DNA of 64,000 nt from Streptomyces endocoffeicus (GCF_016741935.1 NZ_JAERRG010000028.1:59791-123790), one strand, 5' to 3'; positions 25,122-33,651 are shown, numbered from the stretch's first letter. The notes: generated by a model from the sequence alone, not told the origin. Translations and numbers: made by a program.

Positions 25122-25943
25122 CTCACCGCCGGGCTCCGGGTCCGGCCCCGGCCGGGCCGCCGGGGCGGCCCGGGTGAGGGCTCAGCAGGGCCACCGGGGC
25201 CCGTGGGCCGCGGCTGCCGCGCGACCGTGCGTCAAGACGCCTCCGTAGCGGAGGCGTTGGGCGTGGTGCGGGCGGCGGGGCCCGAGAGCGCCGCCAGGAT
25301 CGCGCCGCATACGAAGCATCCGGCCGCGATCACGGCGGACAGCCGCATCCCGGCGTAGAAGGCGGAGCTCGCGGACGCTGCCGCGAGGGTTCCGAACAGG
25401 GCCACGCCGATGGCGCTGCCCAGCTGCCGCGCCGCGTTGAACGCGCCCGACGCCGCGCCGCGGACCTCGTGCGGCGCGGCCTCCATCGCCGCGATCGTCG
25501 CCGACGGCATGGTGAACGAGGTGCCGAACCCGGTCAGCAACAGCGGCACGACCAGCAGCGCATACGGCGTATGCGGCCCCACGGCCGCCCAGCCGAGCAG
25601 CCCCACGGCCCCGGTCAGCAGTCCGGCCACGGCCGGGACATGGGTGCCGGCGCGCGCCGCGACCCGCCCGGACAGCGGCGAGGCGAACGCCACCAGCGCG
25701 CCCATCGGCAGCAGCGCCAGACCGGTGGCGAGCGGGTCCCAGCCCCGGTGGCACTGGAAGTAGAGGGTGGTGAGGAAGAGCAGCCCGTAGAAGCCGAGGT
25801 TGAGCAGCACCCCCACGGCCAGCGCGGCCGGGAACCGGAACCCGGTCAGCAGCCGCGGTGGCAGCGCGGGGGCCGCCGCGCGCCGCTCCAGCCACAGGAA
25901 CAGCGCCCCCGCGAGCGGCGCGGCCGCCAGCGCGCCGAGCACG

Positions 25944-25977
25944 GGGGGCACCTCCCGGCCGAAGGCTGGGGGAGGAT
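25944..25977 (+). repeat. 34-bp mini-element, copy A
   Basis: GGGGGCACCTCCCGGCCGAA followed by GGCTGGGGGAGGAT. Internal complementarity (CCGGCCGAAGGCTGG, CTCCC/GGGAG) allows a hairpin. It lies inside the MFS gene, in frame, where DHA2 relatives have a short loop. An inverted copy is at 26508-26541. I recall similar short palindromic elements in other Streptomyces genomes; this has not been searched. Confidence 0.85.
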
Positions 25978-26507
25978 CGGTCCAGCCGCGCCCGCCCGCC
26001 TCGTTCAGCCCGGCCGTCAGGGCGGCCACCGCGACGACGCCGATGAACTGGGCGGTGAGGTCCAGCGGCGGACGCTCCGCGCGCGGGCGCGCGGCGGGCA
26101 CCTGGCGGACGGTGAGCCAGATGGCGAGCGCGCCCAGCGGGATGTTGACGAGGAACACCGTCCGCCACCCCACGCCCCACACCAGCACCCCGCCGAGCAC
26201 CGGACCAGCCGCGGCGGCGACCCCCGCGATCCCGCCCCACGCCCCGAACGCCCGTGCCCGCGCGCCGGGTTCGGGGTGCAGCGCCCCGAGCAGCGCGAGC
26301 GAGGCGGGCACCATGGTCGCCGCCCCCGCCCCCTGCGCCAGCCGCGCGCCGACCAGAAAGCCGGCGCTCGGCGCGAGCGCGCATGCGGCGGAGGCCACCG
26401 TGAACAGCCCGAGCCCGGCGAGGAACACCCGCCGATGGCCCAGCCGGTCCCCCAGCCCACCGCAGAGCAGCAACAGCCCGGCGAAGACGAGCGTGTACCC
26501 GTCCACA

Positions 26508-26541
26508 ATCCTCCCCCAGCCTTCGGCCGGGAGGTGCCCCC
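26508..26541 (-). repeat. 34-bp mini-element, copy B, at the frameshift
   Basis: The exact reverse complement of copy A at 25944-25977. Its position coincides with the frame change in the MFS gene: relative to an uninterrupted LQW(I/V)VDG junction there are about 28 extra bases, which is not a multiple of three. Confidence 0.85.
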
Positions 26542-26729
26542 TGCAGCGCCCCCTGCCCGGCCCCCAGTCCGGCCCCGATGCGGGGCACGGCCACATTGAC
26601 GACGGTGACGTCGAGGATGACCAGGAAGTAGCCAAGGCAGATGGCGAGCAGCGGCCCCTTCCGCACGACACCCGCCACGGGCGGGCTCGAGGATCGCGGA
26701 GGCCGGTGTGTGGAGCGGTACGTCCTCAT

Positions 26730-27140
26730 GCGTCCAGCCTCGGGGCTGATCCCTTCGGTACGGACCGAACCATGGCGGGCCCAGGACGCGCGGAAGACTG
26801 GGCGACGCCACACCGCACGGCCCTCCCTCTGCCCCTGGCCTGCCCGGCCCGAGCGCCCCGGAGCCCGTAGCCCGCACCCGGAGACGCGCCCAACCCGGCG
26901 CGCGCAGCGCCAGACACGCGGACCGAGGCGCTGCGGCCCTGCGGCCCGCGCCGCCGAGGGTGCATGCGGCCCCGCTTACGCACCGCACCCGGCCCGCCGC
27001 CGGAGACGCGTAGGGCGCGGCGCCCGGCCCGGAGCACGCGGCCGGAGGCTCGCAGGGCCATGCGTCCAGCCCGACGCGCGCAGCGCAAGGCGCTGCGGCG
27101 TGGGCCGTGCCGCCGGGGGTGGGCGGGGGCGCCCCGCCCA
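26730..27140. other. Divergent intergenic region, GC-rich, no gene
   Basis: Between the MFS start and the ArsR operator lie about 410 bp. They contain repeated CCCGGAGCCCG and CGCGCAGCGC(C/A) segments and some GGC-rich palindromes. Open frames cross it on both strands but show only Arg/Pro/Ala-rich low-complexity translation, so no gene is called. Confidence 0.6.
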
Positions 27141-27162
27141 CACTTCGGTCATCACCGAAGTG
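27141..27162. promoter_or_regulatory. ArsR-type operator
   Basis: CACTTCGGT and ACCGAAGTG are perfect 9-bp arms separated by CATC. The site ends 21 bp before the ArsR-family start codon. Its position in front of a helix-turn-helix gene, in a gap shared with an exporter, is what is expected of an autoregulated ArsR operator. Confidence 0.75.
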
Positions 27163-27183
27163 AGCCCGTCCTACGCTGGAGCC

Positions 27184-27945
27184 ATGGCCACCACCACGGA
27201 TGCCCGTGACGCCGACATCGCTCGCGCGGCCGCGGCGATCGCCGATCCGTCCCGTGCTCGCGTTCTGCGGGCGCTGCTGGAGGGGCGGGCGCTGCCCGCC
27301 AGTGTGCTGGCCGGTGAAGCAGGGGTCAGCGCGTCCACGGTGAGTGGGCATCTGGCCAAGTTGCTGGAGGCCGGGGTGGTGCGGGTCGAGCGGCATGGGC
27401 GGCATCGGTATTACCGGCTGGCCGGTCCCGCCGTTGGCGAGGCGCTCGAGGCGCTGGCCAGGATCGCCCCGCCGCTGCCCGTCACCTCGTTGCGGCAGAG
27501 CACCCACGCACACGCCCTGCGCCGGGCGCGCACCTGCTACGACCATGTCGCGGGCGCCCTCGGCGTGGCCCTGATGGCGGCGCTGCTGGAGCGCGGGGTC
27601 CTGGCGGGCGGCGACGGGCGCTTCCACCCCGAGACGGCGGAGGGCGACCGGCTCTCCGCCCCGGGCAGGGACACCACGTACCGGCTGACGGCCCCGGGCC
27701 GCGCGGAGCTCGCGGCGTTCGGCGTGGACGCGGACGAGCTCGCCGGGCGCCGTCAGCTGATCCGCTACTGCGTCGACTGGACCGAGCAGCGCCACCATCT
27801 CGCCGGGGCGCTGGGGGCCGCCCTGACGGACCGGCTCTTCGCGCTGGACTGGATCCGCCGTGGCAGCCGCCGCCGCGTGATCAACCTGACCGATGCCGGC
27901 CGCACCGGCCTGGAGCGCACCTTCGGCGTCGCGCTGGACGCCTGA
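27184..27945 (+). CDS. ArsR-family winged-helix regulator
   Basis: A 253-residue regulator. The ArsR-type domain is at about 10-95: IADPSRARVLRALLEGRALP, then the recognition helix VSASTVSGHLAKLLEAGVV and a wing ending GRHRYYRL. A C-terminal extension of about 150 residues, longer than in the classical metal sensors, probably forms a ligand domain or second winged helix (YRLTAPGRAELAAF, RRVINLTDAGRTGLE). No paired Cys ligand is present, so metal sensing is unlikely. ATG 27184 lies 21 bp after a perfect palindrome. The divergent MFS exporter is the likely target. Confidence 0.88.
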   Translation: MATTTDARDADIARAAAAIADPSRARVLRALLEGRALPASVLAGEAGVSASTVSGHLAKLLEAGVVRVERHGRHRYYRLAGPAVGEALEALARIAPPLPVTSLRQSTHAHALRRARTCYDHVAGALGVALMAALLERGVLAGGDGRFHPETAEGDRLSAPGRDTTYRLTAPGRAELAAFGVDADELAGRRQLIRYCVDWTEQRHHLAGALGAALTDRLFALDWIRRGSRRRVINLTDAGRTGLERTFGVALDA

Positions 27946-27974
27946 GCGGCGGCAGGCCCCCACCCCGGCCGCCC

Positions 27975-29675
27975 CTACCCCAGCGCCGCCACCCGCTCCC
28001 GGTAGCCCCGCACCGGTGCCGCGTCGCGGTACGGCTCCAGGCGGCGCTCGAAGTCCCGTACGTACTCCGCCGCCCGCACCGACCGCATCTCCGACGCCTG
28101 CTGCGCCGCCTCCGCGCCCAGCTGGCACGCCTGCTCCAGCTCGCCGAGGCCCAGCCGCGCCGTCGCCAGCACCACCCGGCAGAACAGCCGGCTGCGCGCG
28201 AACCCGGCGCCGTGGAGCTGCAGGGAGCGCTCCGCGTGCTGGGCGGCGGCGCGGTACTGCTGCAGATCGCGGTGGCAGTGGCCGAATTCGTCGGCCAGCT
28301 GCGCCTCGTCGAACAGCCGCGCCCAGTACGGCACCTCGTCCCCCGGCCGGGCCGCCTCCAGCGACCGCTCGGCGCGGGCGAGCGAGGCGGTGCACGCGCG
28401 CACCTCGCCCAGCACACCATGGCCGCGCGCCTCGATCGCGTGCAGCAGCGACTGGAGCACCGGCGGGGCGCCGCCGCCGACCCCCTGCTGGGCCACCCGG
28501 GCCAGCTGTACGGCCTCCCGCCCATGGCCGAGATAGACGGCCTGGCGGCTCATCGTGACCAGCACATAGCTGCCGTACGTGCGGTCCCCGGCCGCCTGCG
28601 CCAGCCGCAGCGCCTGAACGAAGTAGCGCTGCGCCAGGCCGTGGGCGGCGATGTCGAACGAGGTCCATCCGGCCAGCCGGGTCAGATCGGCGATCGCGCC
28701 GAACAGCCGTCGCCCGGTCGCCTCGTTGTACGAGCCGCGCAGCATCGGCTCGCCCTCATGCTCGAGATAGCGCACCAGGGCCTGCCGGGCATGGCCGCCG
28801 CCGTACGTCTGGTCCAGCGCCGCGAACAGCTCGCCGACCGAGCGCAGGGCCGCGATGTCGCCGGAGGTCACGCGGTAACCCGGGCCGCGCCGGTCGCGGT
28901 CGTGGCGCCGCTGGCGGGGCAGCGGCGCCCGGCCCTGAGGACCATGGACGCCGTGCGGGCCATGGGTGCCATGGGGGCCGTGAGATCCCTGGGCGCCATG
29001 AGGGCCGTGAGGCCCCTGGGCGCCGTGTGCGCCATGGGCGCCCTGCCCGACCGCGCGCCCCGCCACCGCCCCCGCCGGGCCGCCCACCGGGCCACCCACC
29101 CGGCCGCCCTGCGCGGGCAGCCGCCCGACCCCGGCCCCGGCCGCCCCGGCGGCACCGGCCCCCGGCCCGGACCCGGCTCCGACCGCCGCCCCCGCCGGAG
29201 CGGCCCCCGCCGGTGGATCGCCGCGCGCCACCCGGTCGTCGGGCCGTCCGATCAGCCAGTCGCGGCTGGGCACGACAAGACCCGCCGGGGTGAACGCGAT
29301 CTTCCGCAGCTCCGCATGGCTCCCGGAGTCCTTGCGCCACAGCCCGCTGACGATGTCCACCGCCTCCTGCGGGGTGGCGGCGAACTCCAGCCCCGCGTAG
29401 ACGGGCGCGCATGCGTCCAGGCCCAGGTCCTGGGCGGTCAGCCGGCGTCCCAGCCGCCGGGTGAACACCTCGGCGATCAGCGCCGGGGTGGTGCCCCGTG
29501 GCTGCTGTCCGCGCAGCCACCGTGTCACCGATGTTTTGTCATACCGCAGGTCCAGGCCGTGCTCCAGTCCGAGCTGGTCCACCCGCCGGGCGAGCCCGGC
29601 GTTGGAGAAGCCCGCCTCTGCGATGAGCGCGGCGAGCTGACGATTGGGGATGCGCTGCGGGGGTCGTTCCGTCAT
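27975..29675 (-). CDS. NsdA-like TPR transcriptional regulator
   Basis: A 566-residue protein resembling the Streptomyces NsdA group, which affects sporulation and antibiotic production. The N-terminal helix-turn-helix (about 5-65) includes NRQLAALIAEAGFSNAGLAR and YDKTSVTRWLRGQQPRGTTP. The C-terminal half (about 285-560) is built of TPR-like helices (AQRYFVQALRLAQAAGDRTY, QLARVAQQ). Between them, residues about 150-270 are low complexity, ending in a run of Gly-Pro-His-Gly-like triplets that makes the protein longer than typical NsdA. The start is MTERPPQR at 29675. It is convergent with the ArsR gene and divergent from lipB. Confidence 0.83.
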   Translation of the reverse strand: MTERPPQRIPNRQLAALIAEAGFSNAGLARRVDQLGLEHGLDLRYDKTSVTRWLRGQQPRGTTPALIAEVFTRRLGRRLTAQDLGLDACAPVYAGLEFAATPQEAVDIVSGLWRKDSGSHAELRKIAFTPAGLVVPSRDWLIGRPDDRVARGDPPAGAAPAGAAVGAGSGPGAGAAGAAGAGVGRLPAQGGRVGGPVGGPAGAVAGRAVGQGAHGAHGAQGPHGPHGAQGSHGPHGTHGPHGVHGPQGRAPLPRQRRHDRDRRGPGYRVTSGDIAALRSVGELFAALDQTYGGGHARQALVRYLEHEGEPMLRGSYNEATGRRLFGAIADLTRLAGWTSFDIAAHGLAQRYFVQALRLAQAAGDRTYGSYVLVTMSRQAVYLGHGREAVQLARVAQQGVGGGAPPVLQSLLHAIEARGHGVLGEVRACTASLARAERSLEAARPGDEVPYWARLFDEAQLADEFGHCHRDLQQYRAAAQHAERSLQLHGAGFARSRLFCRVVLATARLGLGELEQACQLGAEAAQQASEMRSVRAAEYVRDFERRLEPYRDAAPVRGYRERVAALG

Positions 29676-29880
29676 CAGCCTGCCGGTCTCCCTGATCGCT
29701 CTGTGGAACGGCGCGAATGTAACCGCCGCTCGAGGGCTGATCGTGGCCGTCCGGCGGCATTCATCCGATCGTGTGAGAACGAGCCGGGTGCGGACGTAAG
29801 GGGACACGGTCGTACAGTGGCGGGGGCGCCGCCGCGAGGCTCCGCCACCCCATCCGACGCGGGTCGAGAAGGAGCTTGCC

Positions 29881-30705
29881 GTGACCGCCGTGACCACGTC
29901 TTCCCCGGGGTCGGCCCCCGGTTCACCGGCACTGGCCTACGTCCACCTGGGCTTCGGCGCGGACGCCGTGGACTACGAGGAGGCGTGGCAGGAGCAGCGC
30001 CGGGTGCACGCCGCCCGCTTCGCGGACGAGATCCCCGACACCTGTCTGCTGCTGGAGCACCCCCCGGTCTACACGGCGGGGCGGCGCACGGCCGACAGTG
30101 AGCGCCCGCTGGACGGCACCCCGGTGGTGGACGTGGACCGCGGCGGCAAGATCACCTGGCATGGCCCTGGCCAGCTGGTCGGCTATCCGATCCTCAAGCT
30201 GCCGCGCCCGGTGGACGTCATCGCGCATGTCCGCCGCCTGGAGGACGCGCTGCTGCGCACCTGTGCGGAGTTCGGTCTGGAGACCACCCGGGTGGAGGGC
30301 CGCAGCGGAGTGTGGGTGCTGGGCGACCCGGTGGACCAGCGCCCCGCGCTCGGCGGGCTGAAGCTGGACTTCGACCCGCGGCTGGAGGACGAGGAGTTCG
30401 ACCCACGGCTGAACGGGCCGGAGTACGCCCCGTCCAACGCCGGGCAGCGCCGCGAGGACCGCAAGCTGGCCGCCATCGGGGTGCGGATCGCCAAGGGCGT
30501 GACGATGCACGGCTTCTCGCTCAACTGCAATCCGGACAACACCTGGTTCGACCGGATCGTGCCGTGCGGCATCCGGGACGCGGGTGTGACCTCGCTCTCG
30601 GAGGAGCTGGGCCGGGATGTGCCGATCGCCGAGGTGCTGCCGGTGGTCGAGCGGCATCTGCGGGACGTCCTGGAGGCCTCCGTCCCGCTGCCGCGCGCGG
30701 TCTGA
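29881..30705 (+). CDS. lipB: Octanoyltransferase LipB
   Basis: Transfers octanoate from acyl-carrier protein to E2 and H-protein lipoyl domains, the first step of lipoate synthesis. The 274-residue protein shows the family signatures EHPPVYTAGRR, RGGKITWHGPGQLVGYPI, the Lys of KLAAIGVRIAKGVTMHGF and the active-site Cys in IVPCGIRDAGVTSL. GTG 29881 has AAGGAG nearby. A loop at about 160-185 (DPRLEDEEFDPRLNGPEYAP) is an insertion relative to enterobacterial LipB. lipA lies downstream. The E2 encoded at 13922-15658 is the natural target. Confidence 0.95.
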   Translation: MTAVTTSSPGSAPGSPALAYVHLGFGADAVDYEEAWQEQRRVHAARFADEIPDTCLLLEHPPVYTAGRRTADSERPLDGTPVVDVDRGGKITWHGPGQLVGYPILKLPRPVDVIAHVRRLEDALLRTCAEFGLETTRVEGRSGVWVLGDPVDQRPALGGLKLDFDPRLEDEEFDPRLNGPEYAPSNAGQRREDRKLAAIGVRIAKGVTMHGFSLNCNPDNTWFDRIVPCGIRDAGVTSLSEELGRDVPIAEVLPVVERHLRDVLEASVPLPRAV

Positions 30706-30714
30706 CCTCCTGGG

Positions 30715-30775
30715 CCGTTCCGGATCGTTCCGGATCGTTCCCGATCATTCCCGGTCGTTCCCGATCGTTCCGGGA
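30715..30775. repeat. 10-bp tandem repeat after lipB
   Basis: About six imperfect copies of CGGATCGTTC (including CCGATCATTC and CCGGTCGTTC variants) begin roughly ten bases after the lipB stop and run toward lipA. They may affect mRNA structure between lipB and lipA, but no hairpin with a U-tract is seen. Confidence 0.85.
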
Positions 30776-30936
30776 CGGCCCTTGCGGGAATGCGTCCTCG
30801 CGGCGTTCGGTTGCCCTGGACGTAAATCCGTACGAACCACGGGCGTACCCTGGTGACCGCCGACGATTCGAAAGCCCGCCGGCGAACTCGCCACGCCGAG
30901 CCGCCAAGCAGAGTCAAGCAAAGAGGAGTGCCGGAC

Positions 30937-31887
30937 GTGTCCGCAGTCGCACCCGACGGACGCAAGATGCTGCGCCTGGAGGTCCGGAACAGCCAGACCC
31001 CCATCGAGCGCAAGCCCGAGTGGATCAAGACCCGGGCGAAGATGGGCCCCGAGTACACCGAGCTGCACGGCCTGGTGAAGCGGGAGGGCCTGCACACCGT
31101 GTGCCAGGAGGCGGGCTGTCCGAACATCTATGAGTGCTGGGAGGACCGCGAGGCGACCTTCCTCATCGGCGGCGACCAGTGCACCCGGCGCTGCGACTTC
31201 TGCCAGATCGACACCGGCAAGCCGCAGGCGCTGGACCGCGACGAGCCGCGCCGGGTGGCCGAATCCGTACGCACCATGGAGCTGAAGTACGCGACCATCA
31301 CCGGCGTGGCCCGTGACGATCTGGAGGACGGCGGCGCCTGGCTCTACGCGGAGACCGTGCGCCAGATCCACTCCCTGATGCCGGACACCGGTGTGGAGCT
31401 GCTGATCCCGGACTTCAACGCGGTCCCCGAGCAGCTCGCCGAGGTCTTCTCGGCCCGTCCCGAGGTGCTCGCGCACAACGTCGAGACGGTGCCGCGGATC
31501 TTCAAGCGCATCCGCCCCGGCTTCCGTTACGAGCGCTCGCTCGAGGTGATCACCAAGGCGCGCGAGGCCGGTCTGGTCACCAAGTCCAACCTGATCCTGG
31601 GCATGGGCGAGGAGCGCGAGGAGATCAGCCAGGCGCTCCAGGACCTCCATGACGCGGGCTGCGAACTGATCACCATCACCCAGTACCTGCGGCCGTCCCC
31701 GCGCCACCACCCCGTGGAGCGCTGGGCGAAGCCCCAGGAGTTCGTGGAGCTCAAGGAGGAGGCGGACGAGATCGGTTACGCGGGCGTCATGTCCGGCCCG
31801 CTGGTCCGCTCCTCGTACCGCGCCGGCCGTCTGTACCAGCAGGCCATCGAGCGGCGCAATGTCGCGGTGGCTTCTCAGGCCGGCTGA
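30937..31887 (+). CDS. lipA: Lipoyl synthase LipA (radical SAM)
   Basis: Inserts two sulfur atoms into protein-bound octanoate. The 316-residue protein has both cluster motifs: the auxiliary set CQEAGCPNIYEC at about 54-65 and the radical-SAM CTRRCDFCQ at about 81-89, with the C-terminal RSSYRAG that coordinates the auxiliary cluster. GTG 30937 has AAGAGGAG just ahead; a GTG at 30928 is the alternative. It pairs with lipB upstream and supplies lipoate to the 2-oxoacid dehydrogenase E2. Confidence 0.96.
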   Translation: MSAVAPDGRKMLRLEVRNSQTPIERKPEWIKTRAKMGPEYTELHGLVKREGLHTVCQEAGCPNIYECWEDREATFLIGGDQCTRRCDFCQIDTGKPQALDRDEPRRVAESVRTMELKYATITGVARDDLEDGGAWLYAETVRQIHSLMPDTGVELLIPDFNAVPEQLAEVFSARPEVLAHNVETVPRIFKRIRPGFRYERSLEVITKAREAGLVTKSNLILGMGEEREEISQALQDLHDAGCELITITQYLRPSPRHHPVERWAKPQEFVELKEEADEIGYAGVMSGPLVRSSYRAGRLYQQAIERRNVAVASQAG

Positions 31888-32141
31888 CTCTCCGTCGTCG
31901 CTCCGCCGTCACGTTCCGTCGGCGGACGGCCGTGTGAGCAACACGCTGTGTGATTGCGAGCACACACAGATTCGAGGGCTTCGAGAACGCCCCAGGTCAA
32001 GGACGGAATACGGGCCGCAGCAGGGCTTCATCGGTGTTTGACCGGCCAGTCACGCACTGGTAACACCATTGGGTAACGATTGAGCCACGCACTGCTTATA
32101 CGTTGTGCGTAGCGATCATCCGCCGCTTCCGAGGGGTATCC

Positions 32142-32339
32142 ATGCCGGCTGCGCCCGTACGCCCGTCCGTCACCGACGCGCTCCTCGTCCTGGAGGGTCT
32201 GCTGCTGCGCGGCGGGCAGCGCACCGCCCGCCGCAACGCCTGGACGGCCGTGCTCGAGGACCGGCGCCGGGCCAAGGACCGGGACGAGGCCGAACACGTG
32301 CTGGAGGCCGTGTCCACCGGGGCTTCCCAGGCCACGTAA
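32142..32339 (+). CDS. Small conserved hypothetical protein
   Basis: A 65-residue basic protein (MPAAPVRPSVTDALLVLEGL) with an Arg-rich helix (GGQRTARRNAWTAVLEDRRR). ATG 32142 has GAGGGG eight bases ahead, which is preferred over an upstream ATG at 32103. It lies between lipA and the DUF4191 gene and ends ten bases before the latter, so the two are probably co-transcribed. Function is not recognised. The 254 bp after lipA hold probable promoter sequence but nothing decisive. Confidence 0.75.
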   Translation: MPAAPVRPSVTDALLVLEGLLLRGGQRTARRNAWTAVLEDRRRAKDRDEAEHVLEAVSTGASQAT

Positions 32340-32349
32340 ACTTCGCTGT

Positions 32350-33030
32350 ATGGCGAGGAAGGAAACATCCGAGAACCCCGGGCGTCTGAAGCAGATCGCC
32401 CTGACCTACAAGATGACCAAGCGGGTCGACCCGAAGGTCACACTTGTCGTCGCCGGCGTGGGGATTGTCACCTTCGGTGTCCTTCTCGCGATCGGCTTCT
32501 GGATCGGTCACCCGATCTTCCTGGGCATCCTGGGCTTCGTCCTGGCCTTCCTCGCGATGGCGATCATTTTCGGCCGCCGTGCCGAACGGGCCGCCTTCGG
32601 ACAGATGGAGGGCCAGCCGGGCGCGGCGGCGGCGGTGCTGGAGAACGTGGGCCGCGGCTGGTCGGTCACCCCCGCGGTGGCGATGAACCGCAGCCAGGAC
32701 GTCATCCACCGCGCGGTGGGCAAGGCGGGCGTCGTGCTGGTCGCCGAGGGCAACCCGAACCGGCTCAAGGGCATGCTGGCCGCCGAGAAGAAGAAGATGG
32801 CGCGCATCGTCGCGGAGGTCCCGGTCCACGATGTGATCGTCGGCTCCGGCGAGGGCCAGGTCGAGATCAAGAAGCTCCGCACCACGCTGCTGAAGCTGCC
32901 CCGGGTGCTGCCGGGCGCACAGGTCACGGTGGTGAACGACCGGCTGCGCGCGCTGGGCGACCTGATGAGCAACATGCCGATTCCAAAGGGCCCGATGCCC
33001 AAGGGGATGCGGATGCCGAAGGGGCGCTGA
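32350..33030 (+). CDS. DUF4191 membrane protein
   Basis: A 226-residue conserved actinobacterial protein. Two adjacent transmembrane helices (about 33-52 and 55-75) follow a basic N-terminus, and a cytoplasmic domain of about 130 residues follows (ENVGRGWSVTPAVAMNRSQD, VVLVAEGNPNRLKGMLAAEK). The C-terminus is Met/Pro/Lys-rich (PKGPMPKGMRMPKGR). The role is unknown. Its location between the lipoate genes and RDD/glnA is constant in the genus as far as I recall. A strong hairpin terminator follows. Confidence 0.88.
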   Translation: MARKETSENPGRLKQIALTYKMTKRVDPKVTLVVAGVGIVTFGVLLAIGFWIGHPIFLGILGFVLAFLAMAIIFGRRAERAAFGQMEGQPGAAAAVLENVGRGWSVTPAVAMNRSQDVIHRAVGKAGVVLVAEGNPNRLKGMLAAEKKKMARIVAEVPVHDVIVGSGEGQVEIKKLRTTLLKLPRVLPGAQVTVVNDRLRALGDLMSNMPIPKGPMPKGMRMPKGR

Positions 33031-33054
33031 GCGCCTCCCGCACCGAAACGAAAA

Positions 33055-33095
33055 CGAAACGGCGGCCCGGACAGAGAGTCCGGGCCGCCGTTTCG
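33055..33095 (+). terminator. Strong bidirectional hairpin terminator
   Basis: A perfect 17-bp stem (CGAAACGGCGGCCCGGA and its complement) with a 7-base loop lies 25 bp after the DUF4191 stop. The convergent RDD gene ends about 90 bp further on, so it may serve both strands. Confidence 0.9.
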
Positions 33096-33131
33096 TGTGT
33101 AACGCGGTTGTACGCAATCCGCGGGCGGTAC

Positions 33132-33198
33132 CAGGGGTTCAGACCCTGATTCTGCAGGGGTTCAGACCCTGATCCGCAGGGGCTCAGACCCTGATCTG
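33132..33198. repeat. 22-23 bp triplication including the RDD stop codon
   Basis: Three tandem units (33132-33154, 33155-33176, 33177-33198) share CAGGGG(T/C)TCAGACCCTGAT. On the minus strand each contains ATCAGGGTCTGA; the innermost supplies the last codons and TGA of the RDD gene, and two more copies follow. Confidence 0.93.
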
Positions 33199-33651
33199 CA
33201 CCGCGCGGGAGAGCCGGTCGTGCAGCCCGCGGGTGTCGCGGTCCCAGACCACCGCCGGGATGGCCAGCACCAGCAGCACACTGCGCAGCACGGCCCGCGG
33301 CAGGCTCAGCCGCACCCCGCCCTCGCCGACGACCCGCAGCCTCAGCAGCAGCTTGCCGGGGGTGGCGCCGACGGTGCCCACGGTGACCAGGCTCAGCACC
33401 AGGAAGACCAGCAGCGCCCAGTTCCCGGCGACCTGGGCGTTACGGCCGGACAGCAGGGCGTAGGAGACGAGCAGGCACAGGCCCCAGTCGATGAAGAGCG
33501 CCCCGAAACGGCGTCCCAGCGGCGCGATGGAGCCCGGTCCGCTCTCGGGAAGACCGAGGCCCTGGCCCCGGTAGCCGAAGTCGACGCCCATCTCCTCGGC
33601 CGCCGCGCGGGGCCCGGAAAGCCACGATCCGATTGCTTGCCTCTTGTCCAC
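33184..33651 (-). CDS. RDD family membrane protein
   Basis: A 155-residue protein with an RDD domain. The Arg-Asp pair of the first helix is GRRFGALFIDWGLCLL, a second helix is ALLVFLVLSLVTVGTVGATP with the conserved TPGKLLLRLRVV, and a third precedes the final VVWDRDTRGLHDRLSRA. RDD proteins are thought to act in ion homeostasis or transport. ATG 33651 starts MDKRQAIGSWL. It is divergent from glnA, which lies 255 bp away, and its stop region is triplicated downstream. Confidence 0.92.
   Translation of the reverse strand: MDKRQAIGSWLSGPRAAAEEMGVDFGYRGQGLGLPESGPGSIAPLGRRFGALFIDWGLCLLVSYALLSGRNAQVAGNWALLVFLVLSLVTVGTVGATPGKLLLRLRVVGEGGVRLSLPRAVLRSVLLVLAIPAVVWDRDTRGLHDRLSRAVQIRV

Larger units (their letters stand above)
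25232..26729 (-). pseudogene. MFS drug exporter (DHA2-like), frameshifted near the N-terminus
   Basis: The N-terminal part (from 26729) reads in one frame through the first transmembrane helix, GPLLAICLGYFLVILDVTVV to VPRIGAGLGAG. The remainder, from IVDGYTLVFAGLLLLCGGLGDRLG to the C-terminus at 25232, is intact but in another frame. The shift falls exactly at a 34-bp element (26508-26541) that replaces the expected LQW(I/V)VDG junction. A second, inverted copy (25944-25977) lies in frame in a loop and adds PPPAFGREVP. About 14 helices are encoded. The gene is divergent from an ArsR-type regulator. A sequencing error at the hairpin is the alternative to a true pseudogene. Confidence 0.75.

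Noticed and set aside
26017..28668. An 883-codon minus-strand frame crossing the MFS, ArsR and TPR-regulator genes
   Set aside because: It overlaps three supported genes in wrong frames and contains no conserved motif.
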